This document shows positions 1 through 5,462 of a stretch of 5,462 nt of DNA, piece after piece. Position numbers and translations under genes: made by a program. The notes under the pieces are model-generated. The model was not told the origin of the DNA. It saw only the letters and a program-made list of their open reading frames with translations, and ran no database searches. This DNA comes from Ardenticatenales bacterium (lineage in GTDB: Bacteria > Chloroflexota > Anaerolineae > Ardenticatenales > Ardenticatenaceae). The stretch lies in contig JACCSL010001014.1 of the NCBI GenBank assembly GCA_013812995.1, positions 1 through 5,462 of the forward strand. The letters run 5' to 3'. Each line of letters starts with the position of its first letter. The stretch's first letter is position 1.

Positions 1-358
1 TGCCGGTGGTGGGCACATCGCCCGTTGCCATCAGCTGGCGGGGCGCATCGGCCTCGATCAACGTTACGTTGGGGTTGTTCTGGAGACCCTGGAGCGCCTG
101 CGCGGGCAGGTGCGCGGCCACTGCCGAGTACGCCGAGAACTCATGCTTGACATTACCACCTGCCGTGCGCACCGCGGCGGCACCGTGGCTGAAGTCCTTG
201 AAGTAGATGATGTAGCGAGTTGCGGCTGCGGCACTCGCCGGGCCATCGGTCAATTTGCGGGAGGTAGGTTGGGCCGAGGTGCCACCCTGCGCTGCGGTCG
301 GCAGCACGATGACGAGAAGCAGGCCCAGTACGAAAAGAATGGATAGAACTTTACGCAT
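1..358 (-). CDS. Secreted subtilisin-like (S8) serine protease, N-terminal part (signal peptide + I9 propeptide), 3' end outside window
   Basis: The frame is open from ATG at 358-356 to the window edge and gives 119 residues. Residues 1-23 form a Sec signal peptide: Arg2-Lys3, a hydrophobic core at about 4-20, and a likely cleavage site after Thr-Ala-Ala (21-23). After a Ser/Thr/Ala-rich linker, residues about 48-104 resemble the I9 inhibitor/propeptide domain of subtilases: an initial beta strand (RYIIYFKDF), a Gly-Gly turn (GGNVKHEF), the SAVAAHLP strand/helix, a short LQ-rich helix and the closing NVTLIEAD strand. In this family the propeptide acts as a folding chaperone and temporary inhibitor of the catalytic domain that follows it. 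The Asp/His/Ser triad would lie beyond base 1, so the protease assignment rests on the propeptide alone. The start is supported by AAAGGA a few bases upstream. A secreted protein with a stand-alone I9 domain is the main alternative. Confidence 0.72.
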   Translation of the reverse strand, partial: MRKVLSILFVLGLLLVIVLPTAAQGGTSAQPTSRKLTDGPASAAAATRYIIYFKDFSHGAAAVRTAGGNVKHEFSAYSAVAAHLPAQALQGLQNNPNVTLIEADAPRQLMATGDVPTTG

Positions 359-362
359 TATG

Positions 363-370
363 TTTCCTTT
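363..370 (-). promoter_or_regulatory. Ribosome binding site of the protease gene
   Basis: On the minus strand the bases read AAAGGAAA, ending 4 nt before the ATG at 358-356. It is a purine-rich Shine-Dalgarno-like element and supports this start for the signal-peptide-bearing protein. Confidence 0.55.
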
Positions 371-421
371 AGCGATGTAAATGGGAATCAGGTAGTAGGA
401 TGAAGCGGATGAATGTTGGGC

Positions 422-450
422 AGTATAGATAATGAGGGGGGAGGATACAA
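422..450 (-). promoter_or_regulatory. Candidate sigma-70-type promoter for the protease gene
   Basis: On the minus strand TTGTAT (450-445) and TATACT (427-422) are separated by exactly 17 nt. The -10 matches the TATAAT consensus at 5 of 6 positions and the -35 matches TTGACA at 3 of 6. Transcription would start near 415 and give a leader of roughly 57 nt with the Shine-Dalgarno at 370-363. The spacer is a C-rich run on this strand (GAGGGGGGAGG on the plus strand). The leader contains two GGATGAA copies on the plus strand (398-404 and 407-413), probably incidental. This is a consensus-based prediction only. Confidence 0.4.
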
Positions 451-471
451 TGGTGAGATTATCAAAATATT

Positions 472-486
472 CACAAAGTCTTTGTG
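472..486. repeat. Perfect 15-bp palindrome in the divergent intergenic region, candidate operator
   Basis: CACAAAG-T-CTTTGTG has two 7-bp arms around a single central base. A further TTCACAA copy lies at 492-498, 22 bp (about two helical turns) after the TTCACAA at 470-476 that forms the left half of the palindrome. The site lies between the two divergent promoter candidates: about 22 bp upstream of the -35 of the protease promoter and about 65 bp upstream of the extended -10 in front of the channel gene. No T-run follows, so a terminator is unlikely. A dimeric regulator binding site is the natural reading, but no regulator gene is visible. Confidence 0.4.
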
Positions 487-550
487 GATTCTTCACAAGA
501 TAAAGCGGTGGCGCTGGAAAAAAGTATAGATTCTGCTCGTCTCACGAGTG

Positions 551-559
551 TGATATGAT
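551..559 (+). promoter_or_regulatory. Candidate extended -10 promoter for the channel-proV-proW operon
   Basis: TGA-TATGAT fits the extended -10 pattern TGn-TATAAT with one mismatch in the hexamer. The -35 at 17 nt spacing (TTCTGC, 531-536) is poor, as is common where an extended -10 or an activator compensates. The implied start near 566 leaves a leader of about 37 nt before the ATG at 603. It would also exclude the upstream in-frame ATGs at 555 and 558 from the transcript. A short inverted repeat CTCGT-ctc-ACGAG (536-548) sits in the spacer and could be a repressor contact site. This is a prediction only. Confidence 0.4.
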
Positions 560-602
560 GATTCCCTGTTATTCCCCACACTTATCTAGTGAAGAAGGAC
601 GC

Positions 603-2507
603 ATGAGGAAAGTTACCTGGCAAGATCGTCTGCGCTATCAGTTCGACAATACGATGTCCAAGGGAACCACCGCCCTGATTGGCTGGCTGGTTGTTCTCTC
701 CGCCCTTCTTATCACCATCACCTCGCTCATCGTCGTCGGCGCGCGGCTCAGCCCCGTGCGCGACGATGGAAGCAGCGCCGGTTTCATGGAGACTGCCTGG
801 ATCAGCCTGATGCGCGCGATGGATTCCGGCGCGCTGGGCGGCGATAGTGGCAGCTTTGCCTTCATGACCATGATGCTCATCAACACGCTGGGCGGTATCT
901 TCCTGGTCAGCATCCTGATCGGTGTTCTCACCAGCGGCGTTGAGGGCAAGATCGAGGAGCTGCGCAAGGGCCGCTCAATGGTCATCGAGAAGGGTCACAC
1001 CGTGATTCTGGGCTGGTCGCCGCAGATCTTCGCCCTTCTCTCCGACCTGATCGAGGCCAATGCCAATCAACAGCGCTCCTGCATCGTCATCCTTGCCGAC
1101 AAAGACAAGGTGGAGATGGAGGACGAACTTCGGGCGAAGGTGAGAGATACGGGCCGCACCCATGTGGTCTGCCGTACGGGCAGCCCGATGGAGATCAGCG
1201 ACCTGGATATTGTGAACCCCCAGGAAGCACGCTCCATCATTATTCTTGCGCCGGAAGAGGGCAACCCCGATGCCCAGGTCATCAAGTCGCTCCTCGCGCT
1301 GACGAATGGCCCGAACCGCCGCGCGGCACCCTACCATATCGTGGCGGAGATTCGCGAGGCCAAGAATATGGAAGTGGCGCAGATGGTCGGCAAGAAGGAA
1401 GTGGAACTGGTGCTGGTGGGAGACCTGATCTCGCGCATCACCGTCCAGACCTGCCGCCAATCGGGGCTCTCGGTGATCTACCAGGAACTGCTAGGCTTCA
1501 GCGGCGACGAAATCTACTTTCGCAAAGAGCCTGCCCTCGCCGGGAAGAGCTTTTCAGAGACGATCCTGGCCTATGAAGATACGACTGTCATTGGCCTGCT
1601 GAAGGATGGGCAGGTGCGGCTATGCCCCCCGATGAGCACAGAAATTGCGACCGACGACCAACTGATCGTCATTGCCAAGGATGATGATGCGATTCGCCTT
1701 TCGACGCTTGCTCCTCCCCCCATTGAGCAGAGCGCCATTCAGGCGGCGCACACTCGTCCAGCCCAGCCCGAGCGCACCCTGATTCTGGGCTGGAACCAGC
1801 GCGTTCTCTCGATCATCCGAGAGTTGGACCGCTATGTTGCCCAAGGCTCCGAGGTGCACATCGTCGCTGAGGTGGATACGGGAGAGGCCGAGATTGCAAA
1901 GCTGGCGCAGAGTCTCACCCAGCAGCGCATCACCTTCGAGAATGGCGACACCACCGAGCGCGACACCCTTGACCGGCTGCTGGCGACACCCTACGAGCAC
2001 ATCGTGGTGCTCAGCTACTCCGACCTCTTCAGCCCGCAGGAGGCGGATGCGCGCACACTCGTCACCCTTCTTCATCTGCGCGACCTCGCGGCGCGAACGC
2101 AGCAGACTTTCTCCATCGTCAGCGAGATGATGGATGTGCGGAACCGCGAGCTTGCCGAGGTCACCGAGGCTGACGATTTCATTGTAAGCGACACGCTGGT
2201 AAGTCATGTTCTGGTGCAGATTTCCGAGAACAAGCATCTCGCTGCGGTCTTCGTGGACCTCTTCGATCCGGCCGGGGCAGAACTCTACCTCAAGCCAGCA
2301 GAGGATTATGTCAAATTAGGCACGCCGCTTACCTTCTACACGGTGGCAGAGGCGGCGCGGCAGCGCGGCGAGGTCGCGGTGGGCTATCGACTGGAGAATG
2401 CGACAGATCAGACGGGTCTCACACAGGGCGTGCGGGTGAATCCCCCGAAGAATCAGAGCGTTACCTTTGCGGCCGAGGATCGCATCATCGTTCTCTCCGA
2501 GCAATAA
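603..2507 (+). CDS. CASTOR/POLLUX-related ion channel with two cytosolic RCK/TrkA-like regions
   Basis: The 634-residue protein is predicted to be an inner-membrane cation channel gated by a cytosolic ring. Residues 9-21 (RLRYQFDNTMSKG) are the typical family opening. TM1 spans about 22-47, a pore loop about 60-82, and TM2 about 85-110. The filter region reads MDSG (73-76), which aligns with the ADSG/ADAG filter of plant POLLUX/CASTOR and differs from the TVGYG of K+ channels. A charged linker (KIEELRKGRS, 116-125) leads into the first Rossmann-like region, which starts at HTVILGWS (132-139). A second starts at RTLILGWN (401-408). Each has LGW in place of a full GxGxxG dinucleotide motif, as is usual in this family. 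TrkA-C-like segments lie at about 318-382 and 568-634. The ATG at 603 is preferred over 555/558 because AAGGA (595-599) precedes it, although its spacing is short, and because the extra 16 residues look unlike the family. The stop shares one base with the next start. Ion selectivity and ligand cannot be read from the sequence. Many databases call such proteins 'NAD-binding lipoprotein', but no lipobox is seen. Confidence 0.88.
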   Translation: MRKVTWQDRLRYQFDNTMSKGTTALIGWLVVLSALLITITSLIVVGARLSPVRDDGSSAGFMETAWISLMRAMDSGALGGDSGSFAFMTMMLINTLGGIFLVSILIGVLTSGVEGKIEELRKGRSMVIEKGHTVILGWSPQIFALLSDLIEANANQQRSCIVILADKDKVEMEDELRAKVRDTGRTHVVCRTGSPMEISDLDIVNPQEARSIIILAPEEGNPDAQVIKSLLALTNGPNRRAAPYHIVAEIREAKNMEVAQMVGKKEVELVLVGDLISRITVQTCRQSGLSVIYQELLGFSGDEIYFRKEPALAGKSFSETILAYEDTTVIGLLKDGQVRLCPPMSTEIATDDQLIVIAKDDDAIRLSTLAPPPIEQSAIQAAHTRPAQPERTLILGWNQRVLSIIRELDRYVAQGSEVHIVAEVDTGEAEIAKLAQSLTQQRITFENGDTTERDTLDRLLATPYEHIVVLSYSDLFSPQEADARTLVTLLHLRDLAARTQQTFSIVSEMMDVRNRELAEVTEADDFIVSDTLVSHVLVQISENKHLAAVFVDLFDPAGAELYLKPAEDYVKLGTPLTFYTVAEAARQRGEVAVGYRLENATDQTGLTQGVRVNPPKNQSVTFAAEDRIIVLSEQ

Positions 2508-3538
2508 TGCACGCCCCAGATCGCCCCATCAAAGTGTCCTGTCAGAAGCTCTGGAAAGTGTTCGGGCCGCACCCCGAGCGCGTTGTTGCTAGCCTGGACA
2601 GTAGCAGCGCGAGCAAGGAAGGCGACCACGTCATTGCGGTCCGCGATGTCTCCTTCGATGTGCACCAGGGAGAAATCTTTGTAGTGATGGGGCTGTCGGG
2701 CAGCGGAAAGTCAACGCTGATTCGCTGCCTGGCCCGCCTGATTCGCCCCACGCGGGGCCACATCCTGATCGATGGGCTTGACCTGGCCGCCCTGGATGAA
2801 GCCCAACTACGCGAGGTGCGCCGCCACAAATTGAGCATGGTCTTCCAGCACTTTGGTCTCTTCCCCCACCGACGGGTGATCGACAATGTGGCGTACGGGC
2901 TGGAGGTCCAGGGCATGGGACGGGAGGAGCGCTACGCCAGGGCGATGGAGGTGCTAAAAACCGTGGGGCTGCTGGGCTGGGAGCACCATTATCCTCAATC
3001 TCTGAGCGGGGGAATGCAGCAGCGCGTGGGGCTAGCGCGCGCGCTGGCCGTCGACCCCGAGATTCTGCTCTTCGACGAGCCCTTCAGTGCGCTGGACCCA
3101 CTCATCCGCCGGGAGATGCAGGATGAGTTGCTCGACTTACAAAAAACGATGCACCGAACCCTCATCTTCATCACCCATGATTTTCTGGAGGCGCTGAAGC
3201 TGGGCAACCACATCGCCATCATGCGCGAGGGGGCGTTCGTGCAGGTGGGAACGCCCGAGGAAATCGTGGCCCGGCCCGTAAATGACTACGTGCGGAAATT
3301 TACGCAGGATGTCCCCAAGGCGCGCGTGCTAACTGCCCAGACGATAATGGAGCCCGTTGAGCAGGACGAGACGATGACACCCACTGCGACGGTGCAGGCC
3401 CAAGCGACGCTGGCCTCACTTCTTCCTTTGATGATGGACGGTCACACCCGCCTCTCCGTGCTGGATGAGAACGGCACGCCCATCGGCACCATCAATCGGG
3501 AATCAGTGATGGAACTCATCAGCGAGGAGGCAGGGTGA
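2507..3538 (+). CDS. proV: Glycine betaine/proline-type ABC transporter ATPase (ProV/OpuAA family) with a single CBS-like tail
   Basis: This 343-residue ATPase powers compatible-solute import with the permease encoded next. Visible motifs are Walker A GLSGSGKST (62-70), Q-loop Gln114, signature LSGGMQQR (166-173), Walker B ILLFDE (186-191), D-loop SALD (194-197) and H-loop His224, so all catalytic elements are present. Typical of the ProV/OpuAA group are the LWKVFGPHPER opening (15-25), the insert before the beta strand leading to Walker A, SALDPLIRREMQDEL (194-208), and VGTPEEI with NDYVRKF after the core. The C-terminus (about 285-340, VLDENGTPIGTIN) resembles one CBS motif. E. coli ProV is about 400 residues and OpuA-type ATPases carry two CBS motifs, so the sensor tail here is short. 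The start overlaps the upstream stop as TAATG and has no convincing Shine-Dalgarno, which implies translation coupled to the channel gene. The exact substrate (betaine, proline betaine, choline, carnitine) is not determined by this subunit. Confidence 0.93.
   Translation: MHAPDRPIKVSCQKLWKVFGPHPERVVASLDSSSASKEGDHVIAVRDVSFDVHQGEIFVVMGLSGSGKSTLIRCLARLIRPTRGHILIDGLDLAALDEAQLREVRRHKLSMVFQHFGLFPHRRVIDNVAYGLEVQGMGREERYARAMEVLKTVGLLGWEHHYPQSLSGGMQQRVGLARALAVDPEILLFDEPFSALDPLIRREMQDELLDLQKTMHRTLIFITHDFLEALKLGNHIAIMREGAFVQVGTPEEIVARPVNDYVRKFTQDVPKARVLTAQTIMEPVEQDETMTPTATVQAQATLASLLPLMMDGHTRLSVLDENGTPIGTINRESVMELISEEAG
3524..3530 (+). promoter_or_regulatory. Strong Shine-Dalgarno of the permease gene, inside the 3' end of proV
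   Basis: GAGGAGG lies 7 nt before the ATG at 3538-3540 and within the last codons of proV. It fixes the permease start. It contrasts with the proV start, which lacks a comparable site. Confidence 0.7.
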
Positions 3539-5462
3539 TGAAGGGTCAGGTCATCCCACGGGAGGAGCCGGGCAGCCGCCTGGCCCACACGCTGCTGTCG
3601 GCCCTGGGATTCACGCTGCTGACCCTCATCGTCCAGGGGCTCTGGCAGGCCCCGGCCGCTTTCCCGGATAGCTGGACCCTGGGCCTTCATGGTCCCATCA
3701 ATGACTTTCAGGGCTGGGTCATTCGTAACCAGACAACCCATCCTCTCTTTACCTGGTTCTTCCATCCCCTCAGCGACGGGGTTGACTGGGGCCTGCGGGG
3801 CGTTGAGGCGTTGTTGCTGGAGATTCCCTGGTTTGTGCTCGTGACGACCTTCTTCCTGGTTGCCCGAAAAGTCAGCCACCCCCGGCTGGCGCTGTGGGGC
3901 ACCGTCAGCCTTGTCTATCTGGGCGCGGTGGAACTGTGGGACGCGAGTATGCAGACGCTGGCCCTCATGGGTGTCTCCGTGCTGCTCTCACTGCTGGTCG
4001 CCATCCCGCTTGGCATCTGGTCGGCCCTCAATGAGCGCGTCGAGCGAGTGCTCCGCCCGCTGCTGGACGCCATGCAGACCATGCCGGCCTTCGTCTACCT
4101 GATTCCCGTGCTGCTCTTCTTCGGCATCGCGCGGGTGCCCAGCGTGATTGCCACGGTCATCTATGCCCTTCCCCCGGCCATTCGCCTGACAAGCCTGGGT
4201 ATTCGCCAGGTGCCAAAAGCAACGGTGGAGGCCGCGCAGAGCTTTGGCTCCACGCCGCGCCAGTTGCTCTTCAAGGTCCAACTGCCCCTCGCGCTGCCGA
4301 CCATCATGGCAGGCGTCAACCAGAGCACGATGATGGCGCTCAGCATGGTGGTGATTGCCGCACTCATCGGGGCGGGTGGCCTGGGGCGCGAGGTGCTGAT
4401 TGCGCTCCAGCGGCTCCAGGTGGGCAAAGGGATGGAGGCGGGACTGGCGATTGTGGCCCTGGCCATCACCCTTGACCGTCTCTTCGAGGCGCTGAGCCAT
4501 CCCCGTGAGCCCTCAGTGGAACAAGAACAGAGCTTTATGCCGCGCTACCGCTACTGGCTGGGCAGCGCGGCGCTCCTCCTGCTTTTGCTCGTAGTCAGCT
4601 ATGTGGGAGATCTGGGGGAATTTCCGGCAGCGATTCGACTCAACCTGCGGGACGGTGTGGACCTCGCGGTGCGCTGGATGCGGGACAACCTGTACCAGAT
4701 CGGCGATCTCCCGCTGGGGAGCGGGCCGCTCAGCGATGCATTGACGCTTTACGCGCTCAACCCGCTCCGTCATCTCTTCCAGAGCTGGCTCTCCTGGCCC
4801 CTCGTGATCGCGCTCTTTGCCCTGCTCTCGTTCCGACTCGCCGGGTGGCGGACGGCGCTTTTCGCGGGGGTGGGACTCTTTGGGATTGGCCTGCTCGGTA
4901 TGTGGGAACTGAGCATGGATACGCTCAGTCAGACGCTCGTGGCGGTCCTGCTCACGGTGGTTCTGGGAATCCCGCTGGGCATTCTGGCCGCACGCCACCC
5001 GCTGGTGGAAACACTGCTGCGCCCGCTGCTTGACGCCTTCCAGACCATTCCTTCGTTTGTCTTCCTCGTACCCGTCATCATGCTTTTCAATGTGGGACGC
5101 GTGCCGGGCATCATCGCGTCGGTGATCTATGCGCTGCCACCGCTCATCCGGCTGACAACGCTAGGCATTCGCCAGGTGCCAAAGGAGACGGTGGAGGCTG
5201 CCATTGCCTTTGGCTCCACGCCGGGCCAACTTCTGTGGAAAGTGCAATGGCCCCTGGCGCTCCCGACGATCATGATGGGCGTGAATCAGGCGGTGATGAT
5301 GGTTTTCGCAATGGTTATCATTGCTGGAATCGTGGGCGGCGGCGGCCTTGGCCTGGAGGTCGTCAAGGGGCTGACGCGCAATGATCTGGGCCGGGGCTTT
5401 GAGGCGGGGCTCGCCATCGTCCTCCTAGCGATGATTCTGGACCGCGCCACGCAGGGCTGGGC
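3538..5462 (+). CDS. proW: Tandem-fused ProW-ProW permease of a glycine betaine/proline ABC transporter, 3' end outside window
   Basis: The frame is open for 641 codons to the window edge. It encodes two complete ProW-like halves in one chain. Half 1 has TM candidates at about 15-36, 91-111 and 117-135, then a BPD_transp_1 domain at about 138-320. Half 2 repeats this plan with TMs at about 339-359, 417-436 and 439-458 and a domain from about 460 to the end. The coupling (EAA) loops are VEAAQSFGSTP (230-240) and VEAAIAFGSTP (552-562), and both keep the downstream PLALPTIM and GVNQ motifs. DNA and protein align at a constant offset of 966 nt (322 residues). ProW is normally about 350 residues with one domain and works as a dimer. 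Here one polypeptide could supply both membrane halves for two ProV subunits. The start overlaps the proV stop as TGATG and has a strong Shine-Dalgarno. No frameshift or stop separates the halves. A periplasmic binding domain could still follow beyond the window edge. Confidence 0.92.
   Translation, partial: MKGQVIPREEPGSRLAHTLLSALGFTLLTLIVQGLWQAPAAFPDSWTLGLHGPINDFQGWVIRNQTTHPLFTWFFHPLSDGVDWGLRGVEALLLEIPWFVLVTTFFLVARKVSHPRLALWGTVSLVYLGAVELWDASMQTLALMGVSVLLSLLVAIPLGIWSALNERVERVLRPLLDAMQTMPAFVYLIPVLLFFGIARVPSVIATVIYALPPAIRLTSLGIRQVPKATVEAAQSFGSTPRQLLFKVQLPLALPTIMAGVNQSTMMALSMVVIAALIGAGGLGREVLIALQRLQVGKGMEAGLAIVALAITLDRLFEALSHPREPSVEQEQSFMPRYRYWLGSAALLLLLLVVSYVGDLGEFPAAIRLNLRDGVDLAVRWMRDNLYQIGDLPLGSGPLSDALTLYALNPLRHLFQSWLSWPLVIALFALLSFRLAGWRTALFAGVGLFGIGLLGMWELSMDTLSQTLVAVLLTVVLGIPLGILAARHPLVETLLRPLLDAFQTIPSFVFLVPVIMLFNVGRVPGIIASVIYALPPLIRLTTLGIRQVPKETVEAAIAFGSTPGQLLWKVQWPLALPTIMMGVNQAVMMVFAMVIIAGIVGGGGLGLEVVKGLTRNDLGRGFEAGLAIVLLAMILDRATQGW
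3949..4500 (+). repeat. Diverged tandem repeat, copy 1 (first ProW transmembrane domain)
   Basis: This segment aligns with the segment beginning at 4915 at a constant spacing of 966 nt. Exact shared stretches include ATTCGCCAGGTGCCAAA (4201-4217 and 5167-5183) and TTTGGCTCCACGCCG (4243-4257 and 5209-5223). It is an intragenic duplication of the permease domain, not a mobile element. Confidence 0.85.
4915..5462 (+). repeat. Diverged tandem repeat, copy 2 (second ProW transmembrane domain)
   Basis: This is the partner of the segment at 3949-4500. It opens with MDTLSQTL where copy 1 has MQTLALMG, and it keeps the LRPLLDA-QT-P-FV core, the YALPP-IRLT-LGIRQVPK run and the EAA loop. It is cut by the window end just after the LDR motif that closes the domain in copy 1. 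Confidence 0.82.

Noticed and set aside
110..346. Plus-strand open frame of 78 codons near the start
   Set aside because: It opposes the protease frame, which has a convincing signal peptide, I9-like propeptide and ribosome binding site. The plus-strand product is Cys/Gly/Arg-rich with no recognisable feature.
472..486. Palindrome as a transcription terminator
   Set aside because: The arms are only 7 bp, A+T-rich, with a 1-nt loop that cannot form a stable hairpin, and no T-run follows on either strand. It also lies between divergent genes, where no terminator is needed.
555..602. Upstream in-frame ATG codons (555, 558) adding 16 residues to the channel
   Set aside because: No Shine-Dalgarno precedes them, the first one overlaps the predicted -10 hexamer, and the added residues do not look like the family N-terminus. 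The ATG at 603 has AAGGA upstream and leads straight into the RLRYQFDNTMSKG opening.
975..1460. Minus-strand open frame of 161 codons
   Set aside because: It lies entirely within the channel gene on the opposite strand, has no recognisable domain and a His/Arg-rich composition typical of the antisense of a G+C-rich gene.
1620..2237. Minus-strand open frame of 205 codons
   Set aside because: It is antisense to the second RCK-like region of the channel. The length is explained by codon bias in the real gene, and no family resemblance is seen.
3988..4500. Minus-strand open frame of 170 codons, His/Gln/Arg-rich
   Set aside because: It is antisense to the first permease domain. Its counterpart at 4513-4998 has the same kind of composition, as expected for shadows of membrane-protein genes.
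4500..4560. Possible boundary between two separate permease genes
   Set aside because: The frame runs through without a stop, and the ATG at 4537 has no good ribosome binding site (CAAGAACAGAGC precedes it) and lies in a short charged linker between the halves. A fusion is the simpler reading.
1..5462. CRISPR arrays, tRNA or rRNA genes, insertion sequences
   Set aside because: No regularly spaced short repeats, cloverleaf-like segments, transposase-like frames or terminal inverted repeats were seen. Apart from the 244-base divergent intergenic region the window is filled by four coding frames.

Overview
The window (about 60 % G+C by eye) looks like a bacterial chromosome segment carrying an osmotic-stress locus next to a divergently oriented secreted protease gene. 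No gene fixes the taxon. The combination of a bacterial CASTOR/POLLUX-type channel, a glycine betaine permease with two ProW domains in one chain and an S8 protease with an I9 propeptide suggests Chloroflexota (possibly Chloroflexia), but this is inferred from remembered family distributions and is only moderately likely.

Layout. Bases 1-358 (minus strand) hold the 5' part of a secreted subtilisin-like protease: signal peptide plus I9 inhibitor-type propeptide, with the catalytic domain outside the window. Bases 359-602 form a relatively A+T-rich divergent intergenic region with a plausible promoter for each direction and a perfect 15-bp palindrome between them. Bases 603-3538 and onward hold three plus-strand genes packed head to tail with one-base stop/start overlaps (TAATG, then TGATG): a two-TM ion channel with large cytosolic nucleotide-binding-like regions (CASTOR/POLLUX family), a ProV-type ATPase with one CBS-like tail, and a long permease with two ProW domains in tandem. 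The permease is still open at base 5462.

How it fits together. ProV and the tandem ProW would form a glycine betaine/proline-type ABC importer; the substrate-binding protein is not visible and should be downstream or fused to the permease. The channel gene is the first cistron and is tightly coupled to the importer, which suggests that ion flux and compatible-solute uptake are co-expressed. This channel-plus-osmolyte-importer arrangement is the most interesting feature of the window. The protease appears to be an unrelated divergent neighbour, unless the shared intergenic palindrome co-regulates both sides.
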